Source: Ptiloglossa arizonensis (Eukaryota; Arthropoda; Insecta; Hymenoptera; Colletidae). Taken from it: a DNA stretch of 64,000 nt. This document shows, one piece after another, positions 22,124 to 34,513 of this stretch. The position numbers were made by a program, and so were the translations under genes. The number at the start of each line of letters is the position of its first letter. Within the stretch, counting starts at the first letter, position 1. The notes under the pieces were generated by a model. The model was not told where the DNA came from, ran no database searches, and was given only the letters and a program-made list of their open reading frames with translations. The DNA lies in assembly GCF_051014685.1 (NCBI RefSeq), contig NW_027478391.1, positions 806,001 to 870,000 on the forward strand, read 5' to 3'.

Positions 22124-25100
22124 ATCACAATTTTCGCAAGTCTGATACTCGAAACCAATAACTACAATGTCCTAGGGGAAAAATACACACACCATTGTAA
22201 TCGGGCGAGTTTCTACTTCCACATGCAACAGGAATTTCTCGAGTTCGTCAATCCGTTCGCGAGATATGGGAGTTTGAAGTTAAGGAAAGGTAGAGAAACC
22301 ACCAAAATTTTCGCAATTCTAATGCTAGAAACGAATAACTGGATTGGCCTAGGGGAAAAGTACACACACCATTGTAATCGGGCGAGTTTCTGCTTCCACA
22401 TGCAACAGGAATTTCTCGAGTTCGTCAATCCGTTCGCGAGATATGGGAGTTTGAAGTTAAGGAATGGTTGAGAAACCACCAAAATTTTCGCAAGTCTGAT
22501 ACTCGAAGCCAATAACTACAAAGGCCTAGGGGGAAAATACACATACCGTTGTAATAGGGCGAGTTTCTACTTTCAGGTGCGACAGGAATTTTTCGAGTTA
22601 GTCAATCCGTTCGCGAGATATGGGAGTTTGAAGTTAAGGAATGATTGAGAAACCATCAAAATTTTCGCAAGTCTGATACTCGAAACCAAGATCTACAATG
22701 GCCTAGGGGAAATATACACATACCGTTGTAATCGGGCGGGTTTCTAGTTTCTGATGCAACAGGAATTTCTCGAGTTCGTCAATCCGTTCGCGAGATATGG
22801 GAGTTTGAAGTTAAGGAATGGTTGAGAAACCATCACAATTTTCGCAAGTCTGATACTCGAAACCAATAACTACAATGGCCTAGGGCAAAAATACACATAC
22901 CGTTGTAATCGGGCGGGTTTCTACTTTCAGACGCAACAGGAATTTCTCGAGTTCGTCAATCCGTTCGCGAGATATGGAAGTTTGAAGAGAAGGAATGCTT
23001 GAGAAACCATCAAAATTTTTGCTGGTCTGATACTCGAAACCAACAATTGGAATGGCCTGGGGGAAAAGCACACACACCGTTGTAATCGGGCGGGTTTCTG
23101 CTTTCAGATGCAATAGGAAATTCTCGAGTTCGACAATCCGTTCGCGAGATATGGGAGTTTGAAGTTCAGGAATGGTTGAAAAACCATCGAAATTTTCGCA
23201 TGTCTGATACTCGAAACCAATAACTACAATGGGCTAGGGCAAAAATACACATACCGTTGTAATTGGGCGGGTTTCTACTTTCAGATGCAACAGGAATTTC
23301 TCGAGTTCGTCAATCCGTTCGCGAGATATGGGAGTTTGAAGTTAAGGAAAGGTAGAGAAACCACCAAAATTTTCGCAATTCTAATGCTAGAAACGAATAA
23401 CTGGATTGGCCTAGGGGAAAAGTACACACACCATTGTAATCGGGCGAGTTTCTGCTTCCACATGCAACAGGAATTTCTCGAGTTCGTCAATCCGTTCGCG
23501 AGATATGGGAGTTTGAAGTTAAGGAATGGTTGAGAAACCACCAAAATTTTCGCAAGTCTGATACTCGAAGCCAATAACTACAAAGGCCTAGGGGGAAAAT
23601 ACACATACCGTTGTAATAGGGCGAGTTTCTACTTTCAGGTGCGACAGGAATTTTTCGAGTTAGTCAATCCGTTCGCGAGATATGGGAGTTTGAAGTTAAG
23701 GAATGATTGAGAAACCATCAAAATTTTCGCAAGTCTGATACTCGAAACCAATAACTACAATGGCCTAGGGGAAAAATACACATACCGTTGTAATCGGGCG
23801 GGTTTCTAGTTTCTGATGCAACAGGAATTTCTCGAGTTCGTCCATCCGTTCGCGAGATATGGGAGTTTGAAGTTAAGGAATGGTTGAGAAACCATCACAA
23901 TTTTCGCAAGTCTGATACTCGAAACCAATAACTACAATGGCCTAGGGCAAAAATACACATACCGTTGTAATCGGGCGGGTTTCTACTTTCAGACGCAACA
24001 GGAATTTCTCGAGTTCGTCAATCCGTTCGCGAGATATGGAAGTTTGAAGAGAAGGAATGCTTGAGAAACCATCAAAATTTTTGCTGGTCTGATACTCGAA
24101 ACCAACAATTGGAATGGCCTGGGGGAAAAGCACACACACCGTTGTAATCGGGCGGGTTTCTGCTTTCAGATGCAATAGGAAATTCTCGAGTTCGACAATC
24201 CGTTCGCGAGATATGGGAGTTTGAAGTTCAGGAATGGTTGAGAAACCATCGAAATTTTCGCATGTCTGATACTCGAAACCAATAACTACAATGGGCTAGG
24301 GCAAAAATACACATACCGTTGTAATCGGGCGGGTTTCTACTTTCAGATGCAACAGGAATTTCTCGAGTTCGTCAATCCGTTCGCGAGATATGGGTGTTTG
24401 AAGTTAAGGAATGGTTGAGGAACCATCAAAATTTTCGCAATTCTGATGCTAGAAACGAATATCCGGAATGGCCTAGGGGAAAAGTACACGCACCATTGTA
24501 ATCGAGCGAGTTTCTGCTTCCACATGCAACAGGAATTTCTCGAGTTCGTCAATCCGTTCGCGAGATATGGGAGTTTGAAGTTAAGGAATGGTTGAGAAAC
24601 CATCAAAATTTTCGCAATTCTGATGCTAGAAACGAATAACTGGAATGGCCTAGGGGAAAAGTATAGACACCGTTGTAATCGGGCGAGTTTCTACTTCCAC
24701 ATGCAACAGGAATTTCTCGAGTTCGTCAATCCGTTCGCGAGATATGGGAGTTTGAAGTTAAGGAATGGTTGTGAAACCATCACAATTTTCGCAAGTCTGA
24801 TACTCGAAACCAATAACTACAATTGCCTAGGGGAAAAATACACATACCGTTGTAATCGGGCGAGATTCTACTTTTACGTGCAACAGGAACTTCTCGAGTT
24901 CGTCAATCCGTTCGCGAGATATGGGAGTTTGAAATAAAGGAATGGTTGAGAAACCATCAAAATTTTCGCTGGTCTGATACTCGAAACCAATAACTGGAAT
25001 GGCCTAGGGGAAAAGTACACACACCATTGTAATCGGGCGAGTTTCTACTTTCAGATACAATAGGAATTTCTCGAGTTCGTCAATGCGTTCGCGAGATATG

Positions 25101-25309
25101 CGTGTTTGAGGTTAAGGAATGGTTGAGAAATCATCAGAATTTACGCAAGTCTGATACTCGAATCCAATAACTACTATGGCCTAGGGCAAAAATACACATA
25201 CCGTTGTAATCGGGCGAGTGTCTGCTTTCAGATGCAATAGGAATTTCTCGAGTTCGTCAATCCGTTCGCGAGGTATGGGGGTTTGAAGTTAAGGAATGGT
25301 TGTGAAACC
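22124..25309 (+). repeat. Domain C, 18-monomer copy (3,186 bp)
   Basis: Order c1-c6, c7/c1 fusion (23186), c2-c8, c9-c12. It equals one canonical unit plus a six-monomer insertion that ends in the same c7/c1 fusion as at 20531. Copies of the fusion share 'ggttgaaaaacc' and 'attgggcgg', so the fusion was made once and then amplified. Confidence 0.88.
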
Positions 25310-28300
25310 ATCACAATTTTCGCAAGTCTGATACTCGAAACCAATAACTACAATGTCCTAGGGGAAAAATACACACACCATTGTAATCGGGCGAGTTTCT
25401 ACTTCCACATGCAACAGGAATTTCCCGAGTTCGTCAATCCGTTCGCGAGATATGGGAGTTTGAAGTTAAGGAAAGGTAGAGAAACCACCAAAATTTTCGC
25501 AATTCTAATGCTAGAAACGAATAACTGGATTGGCCTAGGGGAAAAGTACACACACCATTGTAATCGGGCGAGTTTCTGCTTCCACATGCAACAGGAATTT
25601 CTCGAGTTCGTCAATCCGTTCGCGAGATATGGGAGTTTGAAGTTAAGGAATGGTTGAGAAACCACCAAAATTTTCGCAAGTCTGATACTCGAAGCCAATA
25701 ACTACAAAGGCCTAGGGGGAAAATACACATACCGTTGTAATAGGGCGAGTTTCTACTTTCAGGTGCGACAGGAATTTTTCGAGTTAGTCAATCCGTTCGC
25801 GAGATATGGGAGTTTGAAGTTAAGGAATGATTGAGAAACCATCAAAATTTTCGCAAGTCTGATACTCGAAACCAAGAACTACAATGGCCTAGGGGAAATA
25901 TACACATACCGTTGTAATCGGGCGGGTTTCTAGTTTCTGATGCAACAGGAATTTCTCGAGTTCGTCAATCCGTTCGCGAGATATGGGAGTTTGAAGTTAA
26001 GGAATGGTTGAGAAACCATCACAATTTTCGCAAGTCTGATACTCGAAACCAATAACTACAATGGCCTAGGGCAAAAATACACATACCGTTGTAATCGGGC
26101 GGGTTTCTAATTTCAGACGCAACAGGAATTTCTCGAGTTCGTCAATCCGTTCGCGAGATATGGAAGTTTGAAGAGAAGGAATGCTTGAGAAACCATCAAA
26201 ATTTTTGCTGGTCTGATACTCGAAACCAACAATTGGAATGGCCTGGGGGAAAAGCACACACACCGTTGTAATCGGGCGGGTTTCTGCTTTCAGATGCAAT
26301 AGGAAATTCTCGAGTTCGACAATCCGTTCGCGAGATATGGGAGTTTGAAGTTCAGGAATGGTTGAAAAACCATCGAAATTTTCGCATGTCTGATACTCGA
26401 AACCAATAACTACAATGGGCTAGGGCAAAAATACACATACCGTTGTAATCGGGCGGGTTTCTACTTTCAGATGCAACAGGAATTTCTCGAGTTCGTCAAT
26501 CCGTTCGCGAGATATGGGTGTTTGAAGTTAAGGAATGGTTGAGGAACCATCAAAATTTTCGCAATTCTGATGCTAGAAACGAATAACCGGAATGGCCTAG
26601 GGGAAAAGTACACGCACCATTGTAATCGAGCGAGTTTCTGCTTCCACATGCAACAGGAATTTCTAGAGTTCGTCAATCCGTTCGCGAGATATGGGAGTTT
26701 GAAGTTAAGGAATGGTTGAGAAGCCAGCAAGATTTTCGCAAGTCTGATACTCGAAACCAATAACTACAAAGGCCTAGGGGGAAAACACACATACAGTTGT
26801 AATCGGGCGAGTTTCTACTTTCAGGTGCAACAGGAATTTCTCGAGTTCGTCAATCCGTTCGCGAGATATGGGAGTTTGAAGTTAAGGAAAGGTAGAGAAA
26901 CCACCAAAATTTTCGCAATTCTGATGCTAGAAACGAATAACTGGATTGGCCTAGGGGAAAAGTACACACACCATTGTAATCGGGCGAGTTTCTGCTTCCA
27001 CATGCAACAGGAATTTCTCGAGTTCGTCAATCCGTTCGCGAGATATGGGAGTTTGAAGTTAAGGAATGGTTGAGAAACCATCAAAATTTTCGCAAGTCTG
27101 ATACTCGAAGCCAATAACTACAAAGGCCTAGGGGGAAAACACACATATCTTTGTAATAGGGCGAGTTTCTACTTTCAGGTGCGACAGGAATTTTTCGAGT
27201 TAGTCAATCCGTTCGCGAGATATGGGAGTTTGAAGTTAAGGAATGATTGAGAAACCATCAAAATTTTCGCAAGTCTGATACTCGAAACCAATAACTACAA
27301 TGGCCTAGGGGAAAAATACACATACCGTTGTAATCGGGCGGGTTTCTAGTTTCTGATGCAACAGGAATTTCTCGAGTTCGTCAATCCGTTCGCGAGATAT
27401 GGGAGTTTGAAGTTAAGGAATGGTTGAGAAACCATCACAATTTTCGCAAGTCTGATACTCGAAACCAATAACTACAATGGCCTGGGGCAAAAATACACAT
27501 ACCGTTGTAATCGGGCGGGTTTCTACTTTCAGACGCAACAGGAATTTCTCGAGTTCGTCAAGCCGTTCGCGAGATATGGAAGTTTGAAGAGAAGGAATGC
27601 TTGAGAAACCATCAAAATTTTTGCTGGTCTGATACTCGAAACCAACAATTGGAATGGCCTAGGGGAAAAGCACACACACCGTTGTAATCGGGCGGGTTTC
27701 TGCTTTCAGATGCAATAGGAAATTCTCGTGTTCGACAATCCGTTCGCGAGATATGGGAGTTTGAAGTTCAGGAATGGTTGAGAAACCATCGAAATTTTCG
27801 CATGTCTGATACTCGAAACCAATAACTACAATGGGCTAGGGCAAAAATACACACACCGTTGTAATCGGGCGGGTTTCTACTTTCAGATGCAACAGGAATT
27901 TCTCGAGTTCGTCAATCCGTTCGCGAGATATGGGTGTTTGAAGTTAAGGAATGGTTGAGGAACCATCAAAATTTTCGCAATTCTGATGCTAGAAACGAAT
28001 AACCGGAATGGCCTAGGGCAAAAGTACACGCACCATTGTAATCGAGCGAGTTTCTGCTTCCACATGCAACAGGAATTTCTCGAGTTCGTCAATCCGTTCG
28101 CGAGATATGGGAGTTTGAAGTTAAGGAATGGTTGAGAAGCCAGCAAGATTTTCGCAAGTCTGATACTCGAAACCAATAACTACAAAGGCCTAGGGGGAAA
28201 ACACACATACAGTTGTAATCGGGCGAGTTTCTACTTTCAGGTGCAACAGGAATTTCTCGAGTTCGTCAATCCGTTCGCGAGATATGGGAGTTTGAAGTTA

Positions 28301-28849
28301 AGGAATGGATGAGAAACCATCACAATTTTCGCAAGTCTGATACTTGAAACTAATAACTACAAATGCCTAGGGGAAAAATACACATACCGTTGTAATCGGG
28401 CGAGAGTCTACTTTCACATGCAACAGGAATTTCTCGTGTTTGTCAATCCGTACGCGAGATATGGGAGTTTGAAGTTAAGGAATGGTTGAGAAACCATCAA
28501 AATTTTCGCAATTCTGATGCTAGAAACGAATAACTGGAATGGCCTAGGGGAAAAGTAAACACACCATTGTAATCGGGCGAGTTTCTACTTTCAGATACAA
28601 TAGGAATTTCTCGAGTTCGTCAATGCGTTCGCGAGATATGCGTGTTTGAGGTTAAGGAATGGTTGAGAAATCATCAGAATTTACGCAAGTCTGATACTCG
28701 AATCCAATAACTACTATGGCCTAGGGCAAAAATACACATACCGTTGTAATCGGGCGAGTGTCTGCTTTCAGATGCAATAGGAATTTCTCGAGTTCGTCAA
28801 TCCGTTCGCGAGGTATGGGGGTTTGAAGTTAAGGAATGGTTGTGAAACC
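25310..28849 (+). repeat. Domain C, 20-monomer copy; first use of replacement monomers m and n
   Basis: Order c1-c8, m/c1 fusion (26726), c2-c8, m (28142), n (28319), c11' (28496), c12 (28673). Monomer m opens 'agcaagatttt' and has 'catacagttg'. Monomer n has 'gatacttgaaact'. c11' opens like c9 ('ttctgatgctag') and has 'gtaaacacacc' before the c11 marker 'gatacaatagg'. From here rightward m plus n, or m plus p, take the place of c9 and c10, so the 12-monomer length is kept while its composition changes. Confidence 0.87.
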
Positions 28850-30973
28850 ATCACAATTTTCGCATGTCTGATACTCGAAACCCATAACTACAATGTCCTA
28901 GGGGAAAAATACACATACCGTTGTAATCGGGCGAGTTTCTACTTCCACATGCAACAGGAATTTCTCGAGTTCGTCAATCCGTTCGCGAGATATGGGAGTT
29001 TGAAGTTAAGGAAAGGTAGAGAAACCACCAAAATTTTCGCAATTCTGATGCTAGAAACGAATAACTGGATTGGCCTAGGGGAAAAGTACACACACCATTG
29101 TAATCGGGCGAGTTTCTGCTTCCACATGCAACAGGAATTTCTCGAGTTCGTCAATCCGTTCGCGAGATATGGGAGTTTGAAGTTAAGGAATGGTTGAGAA
29201 ACCATCAAAATTTTCGCAAGTCTGATACTCGAAGCCAATAACTACAAAGGCCGGGGGGGAAAACACACCTATCTTTGTAATAGGGCGAGTTTCTACTTTC
29301 AGGTGCGACAGGAATTTTTCGAGTTAGTCAATCCGTTCGCGAGATATGGGAGTTTGAAGTTAAGGAATGATTGAGAAACCATCAAAATTTTCGCAAGTCT
29401 GATACTCGAAACCAATAACTACAATGGCCTAGGGGAAAAATACACATACCGTTGTAATCGGGCGGGTTTCTAGTTTCTGATGCAACAGGAATTTCTCGAG
29501 TTCGTCAATCCGTTCGAGAGATATGGGAGTTTGAAGTTAAGGAATGGTTGAGAAACCATCACAATTTTCGCAAGTCTGATACTCGAAACCAATAACTACA
29601 ATGGCCTAGGGCAAAAATACACATACCGTTGTAATCGGGCGGGTTTCTACTTTCAGACGCAACAGGAATTTCTCGAGTTCGTCAATCCGTTCGCGAGATA
29701 TGGAAGTTTGAAGAGAAGGAATGCTTGAGAAACCATCAAAATTTTTGCTGGTCTGATACTCGAAACCAACAATTGGAATGGCCTAGGGGAAAAGCACACA
29801 CACCGTTGTAATCGGGCGGGTTTCTGCTTTCAGATGCAATAGGAAATTCTCGAGTTCGACAATCCGTTCGCGAGATATGGGAGTTTGAAGTTCAGGAATG
29901 GTTGAGAAACCATCGAAATTTTCGCATGTCTGATACTCGAAACCAATAACTACAATGGGCTAGGGCAAACATACACATACCGTTGTAATCGGGCGGGTTT
30001 CTACTTTCAGATGCAACAGGAATTTCTCGAGTTCGTCAATCCGTTCGCGAGATATGGGTGTTTGAAGTTAAGGATTGGTTGAGGAACCATCAAAATTTTC
30101 GCAATTCTGCTGCTAGAAACGAATAACCGGAATGGCCTAGGGGAAAAGTACACGCACCATTGTAATCGAGCGAGTTTCTGCTTCCACATGCAACAGGAAT
30201 TTCTCGAGTTCGTCAATCCGTTCGCGAGATATGGGAGTTTGAAGTTAAGGAATGGTTGAGAAGCCAGCAAGATTTTCGCAAGTCTGATACTCGAAACCAA
30301 TAACTACAAAGGCCCAGGGGGAAAACACACATACAGTTGTAATCGGGCGAGTTTCTACTTTCAGGTGCAACAGGAATTTCTCGAGTTCGTCAATCCGTTC
30401 GCGATATATGAAAGTTTGAAGTTAAGGAATGGTTGAGAAACCATCAAAATTTTCGCATTTCTGATGCTAGAAACGAATAACTACAATGGCCTAGGGGAAA
30501 AGTACACGCACCATTGTAATCGAGCGTGATTCTACTTTTACGTGCAACAGGAATTTCTCGTGTTCGTCAATCCGTACGCGAGATATGGGAGTTTGAAGTT
30601 AAGGAATGGTTGAGAAACCATCAAAATTTTCGCAATTCTGATGCTAGAAACGAATAACTGGAATGGCCTAGGGGAAAAGTAAACACACCATTGTAATCGG
30701 GCGAGTTTCTACTTTCAGATACAATAGGAATTTCTCGAGTTCGTCAATGCGTTCGCGAGATATGCGTGTTTGAAGTTAAGGAATGGTTGAGAAATCATCA
30801 GAATTTACGCAAGTCTGATACTCGAATCCAATAACTACTATGGCCTAGGGCAAAAATACACATACCGTTGTAATCGGGCGAGTGTCTGCTTTCAGATGCA
30901 ATAGGAATTTCTCGAGTTCGTCAATCCGTTCGCGAGGTATGGGGGTTTGAAGTTAAGGAATGGTTGTGAAACC
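28850..30973 (+). repeat. Domain C, 12-monomer copy with m and p
   Basis: Order c1-c8, m (30266), p (30443), c11', c12. m ends with 'tatatgaaagtttg', the 3' end of another type (r, at 33806), so it is itself a fusion. p has 'gcatttctgatgctag' and 'cgagcgtgattc'. Length returns to exactly 2,124 bp although two members differ from the canonical copy. Confidence 0.88.
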
Positions 30974-33900
30974 ATCACAATTTTCGCAAGTCTGATACTC
31001 GAAACCAATAACTACAATGTCCTAGGGGAAAAATACACATACCGTTGTAATCGGGCGAGTTTCTACTTCCACATGCAACAGGAATTTCTCGAGTTCGTCA
31101 ATCCGTTCGCGAGATATGGGAGTTTGAAGTTAAGGAAAGGTAGAGAAACCACCAAAATTTTCGCAATTCTGATGCTAGAAACGAATAACTGGATTGGCCT
31201 AGGGGAAAAGTACACACACCATTGTAATCTGGCGAGTTTCTGCTTCCACATGCAACAGGAATTTCTCGAGTTCGTCAATCCGTTCGCGAGATATGGGAGT
31301 TTGAAGTTAAGGAATGGTTGAGAAACCATCAAAATTTTCGCAAGTCTGATACTCGAAACCAATAACTACAAAGGCCTAGGGGGAAAACACACCTATCTTT
31401 GTAATAGGGCGAGTTTCTACTTTCAGGTGCGACAGGAATTTTTCGAGTTAGTCAATCCGTTCGCGAGATATGGGAGTTTGAAGTTAAGGAATGATTGAGA
31501 AACCATCAAAATTTTCGCAAGTCTGATACTCGAAACCAATAACTACAATGGCCTAGGGGGAAAACACACCTATCTTTGTAATAGGGCGAGTTTCTAGTTT
31601 CAGGTGCGACAGGAATTTTTCGAGTTAGTCAATCCGTTCGCGAGATATGGGAGTTTGAAGTTAAGGAATGATTGAGAAACCATCAAAATTTTCGCAAGTC
31701 TGATACTCGAAACCAATAACTACAATGGCCTAGGGGAAAAATACACATACCGTTGTAATCGGGCGGGTTTCTAGTTTCTGATGCAACAGGAATTTCTCGA
31801 GTTCGTCAATCCGTTCGCGAGATATGGAAGTTTGAAGAGAAGGAATGCTTGAGAAACCATCAAAATTTTTGCTGGTCTGATACTCGAAACCAACAATTGG
31901 AATGGCCTAGGGGAAAAGCACACACACCGTTGTAATCGGGCGGGTTTCTGCTTTCAGATGCAATAGGAAATTCTCGAGTTCGACAATCCGTTCGCGAGAT
32001 ATGGGAGTTTGAAGTTCAGGAATGGTTGAGAAACCATCGAAATTTTCGCAATTCTGATGCTAGAAACGAATAACCGGAATGGCCTAGGGGAAAAGTACAC
32101 GCACCATTGTAATCGAGCGAGTTTCTGCTTCCACATGCAACAGGAATTTCTCGAGTTCGTCAATCCGTTCGCGAGATATGGGAGTTTGAAGTTAAGGAAT
32201 GGTTGAGAAGCCAGCAAGATTTTCGCAAGTCTGATACTCGAAACCAATAACTACAAAGGCCTAGGGGGAAAACACACCTATCTTTGTAATAGGGCGAGTT
32301 TCTACTTTCAGGTGCGACAGGAATTTTTCGAGTTAGTCAATCCGTTCGCGAGATATGGGAGTTTGAAGTTAAGGAATGATTGAGAAACCATCAAAATTTT
32401 CGCAAGTCTGATACTCGAAACCAATAACTACAATGGCCTAGGGGAAAAATACACATACCGTTGTAATCGGGCGGGTTTCTAGTTTCTGATGCAACAGGAA
32501 TTTCTCGAGTTCGTCAATCCGTTCGCGAGATATGGGAGTTTGAAGTTAAGGAATGGTTGAGAAACCATCACAATTTTCGCAAGTCTGATACTCGAAACCA
32601 ATAACTACAATGGCCTAGGGCAAAAATACACATACCGTTGTAATCGGGCGGGTTTCTACTTTCAGACGCAACAGGAATTTCTCGAGTTCGTCAATCCGTT
32701 CGCGAGATATGGAAGTTTGAAGAGAAGGAATGCTTGAGAAACCATCAAAATTTTTGCTGGTCTGATACTCGAAACCAACAATTGGAATGGCCTAGGGGAA
32801 AAGCACACACACCGTTGTAATCGGGCGGGTTTCTGCTTTCAGATGCAATAGGAAATTCTCGAGTTCGACAATCCGTTCGCGAGATATGGGAGTTTGAAGT
32901 TCTGGAATGGTTGAGAAACCATCGAAATTTTCGCATGTCTGATACTCGAAACCAATAACTACAATGGGCTAGGGCAAACATACACATACCGTTGTAATCG
33001 GGCGGGTTTCTACTTTCAGATGCAACAGGAATTTCTCGAGTTCGTCAATCCGTTCGCGAGATATGGGTGTTTGAAGTTAAGGAATGGTTGAGGAACCATC
33101 AAAATTTTCGCAATTCTGATGCTAGAAACGAATAACCGGAATGGCCTAGGGGAAAAGTACACGCACCATTGTAATCGAGCGAGTTTCTGCTTCCACATGC
33201 AACAGGAATTTCTCGAGTTCGTCAATCCGTTCGCGAGATATGGGAGTTTGAAGTTAAGGAATGGTTGAGAAGCCAGCAAGATTTTCGCAAGTCTGATACT
33301 CGAAACCAATAACTACAGAGGCCTAGGGGGAAAACACACATACAGTTGTAATCGGGCGAGTTTCTACTTTCAGGTGCAACAGGAATTTCTCGAGTTCGTC
33401 AATCCGTTCGCGAGATATGGGAGTTTGAAGTTAAGGAATGGTTGAGAAACCATCACAATTTTCGCAAGTCTGATACTTGAAACTAATAACTACAAATGCC
33501 TAGGTGAAAAATACACATACCGTTGTAATCGGGCGAGATTCTACTTTCACATGCAACAGGAGTTTCTCGGGTTCGTCAATCCGTTCGCGAGATATGGGAG
33601 TTTGAAGTTAAGGAATGGTTGAGAAATCATCAAAATTATCGCAAGTCTGATACTCGAATCCAATAACTACAATGGCCTAGGGCAAAAATACACATACCGT
33701 TGTAATCGGGCGGGCTTCTACTTTCAGATGCAACAGGAATTACTCGAGTTCGTCAATCCGTTAGCGAGATATGGGAGTTTGAAGTTAAGGAGTGGTTGAG
33801 CAACCATCACAATTTTCGCAAGTCTGATACTCCAAACCAATAACTACAATGGGCTAGGGCAAAAATACACATACCGTTGTAATCGGGCGGGTTTCTACTT

Positions 33901-34513
33901 TCAGATGCAATAGGAAATTCTCGAGTTCGTCAATCTGTTCGCGAGATATGAAAGTTTGAAGTTGAGGAATGGTTGAGAAACCATCAAAATTTTCGCATTT
34001 CTGATGCTAGAAACGAATAACTACAATGGCCTAGGGGAAAAGTACACGCACCATTGTAATCGAGCGTGATTCTACTTTTACGTGCAACAGGAATTTCTCG
34101 TGTTCGTCAATCCGTACGCGAGATATGGGAGTTTGAAGTTAAGGAATGGTTGAGAAACCATGAAAATTTTCGCAATTCTGATGCTAGAAACGAATAACTG
34201 GAATGGCCTAGGGGAAAAGTAAACACACCATTGTAATCGGGCGAGTTTCTACTTTCAGATACAATAGGAATTTCTCGAGTTCGTCAATGCGTTCGCGAGA
34301 TATGCGTGTTTGAAGTTAAGGAATGGTTGAGAAATCATCAGAATTTACGCAAGTCTGATACTCGAATCCAATAACTACTATGGCCTAGGGCAAAAATACA
34401 CATACCGTTGTAATCGGGCGAGTGTCTGCTTTCAGATGCAATAGGAATTTCTCGAGTTCGTCAATCCGTTCGCGAGGTATGGGGGTTTGAAGTTAAGGAA
34501 TGGTTGTGAAACC
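30974..34513 (+). repeat. Domain C, 20-monomer copy with several fusions
   Basis: Order c1 c2 c3, c4/c3 hybrid (31505), c4/c5 fusion (31682), c6, c7/c8 fusion (32036), m/c3 fusion (32213), c4-c8, m, n, q, r, p, c11', c12. The hybrid at 31505 has c4 bases 'acaatgg' and 'tctagtttc' around the c3 segment 'cacctatctttgtaatagg'. q at 33629 has 'aaaattatcgc', and r at 33806 has 'gatactccaaacc' and 'atatgaaag'. It is the most rearranged part of domain C. Confidence 0.85.
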
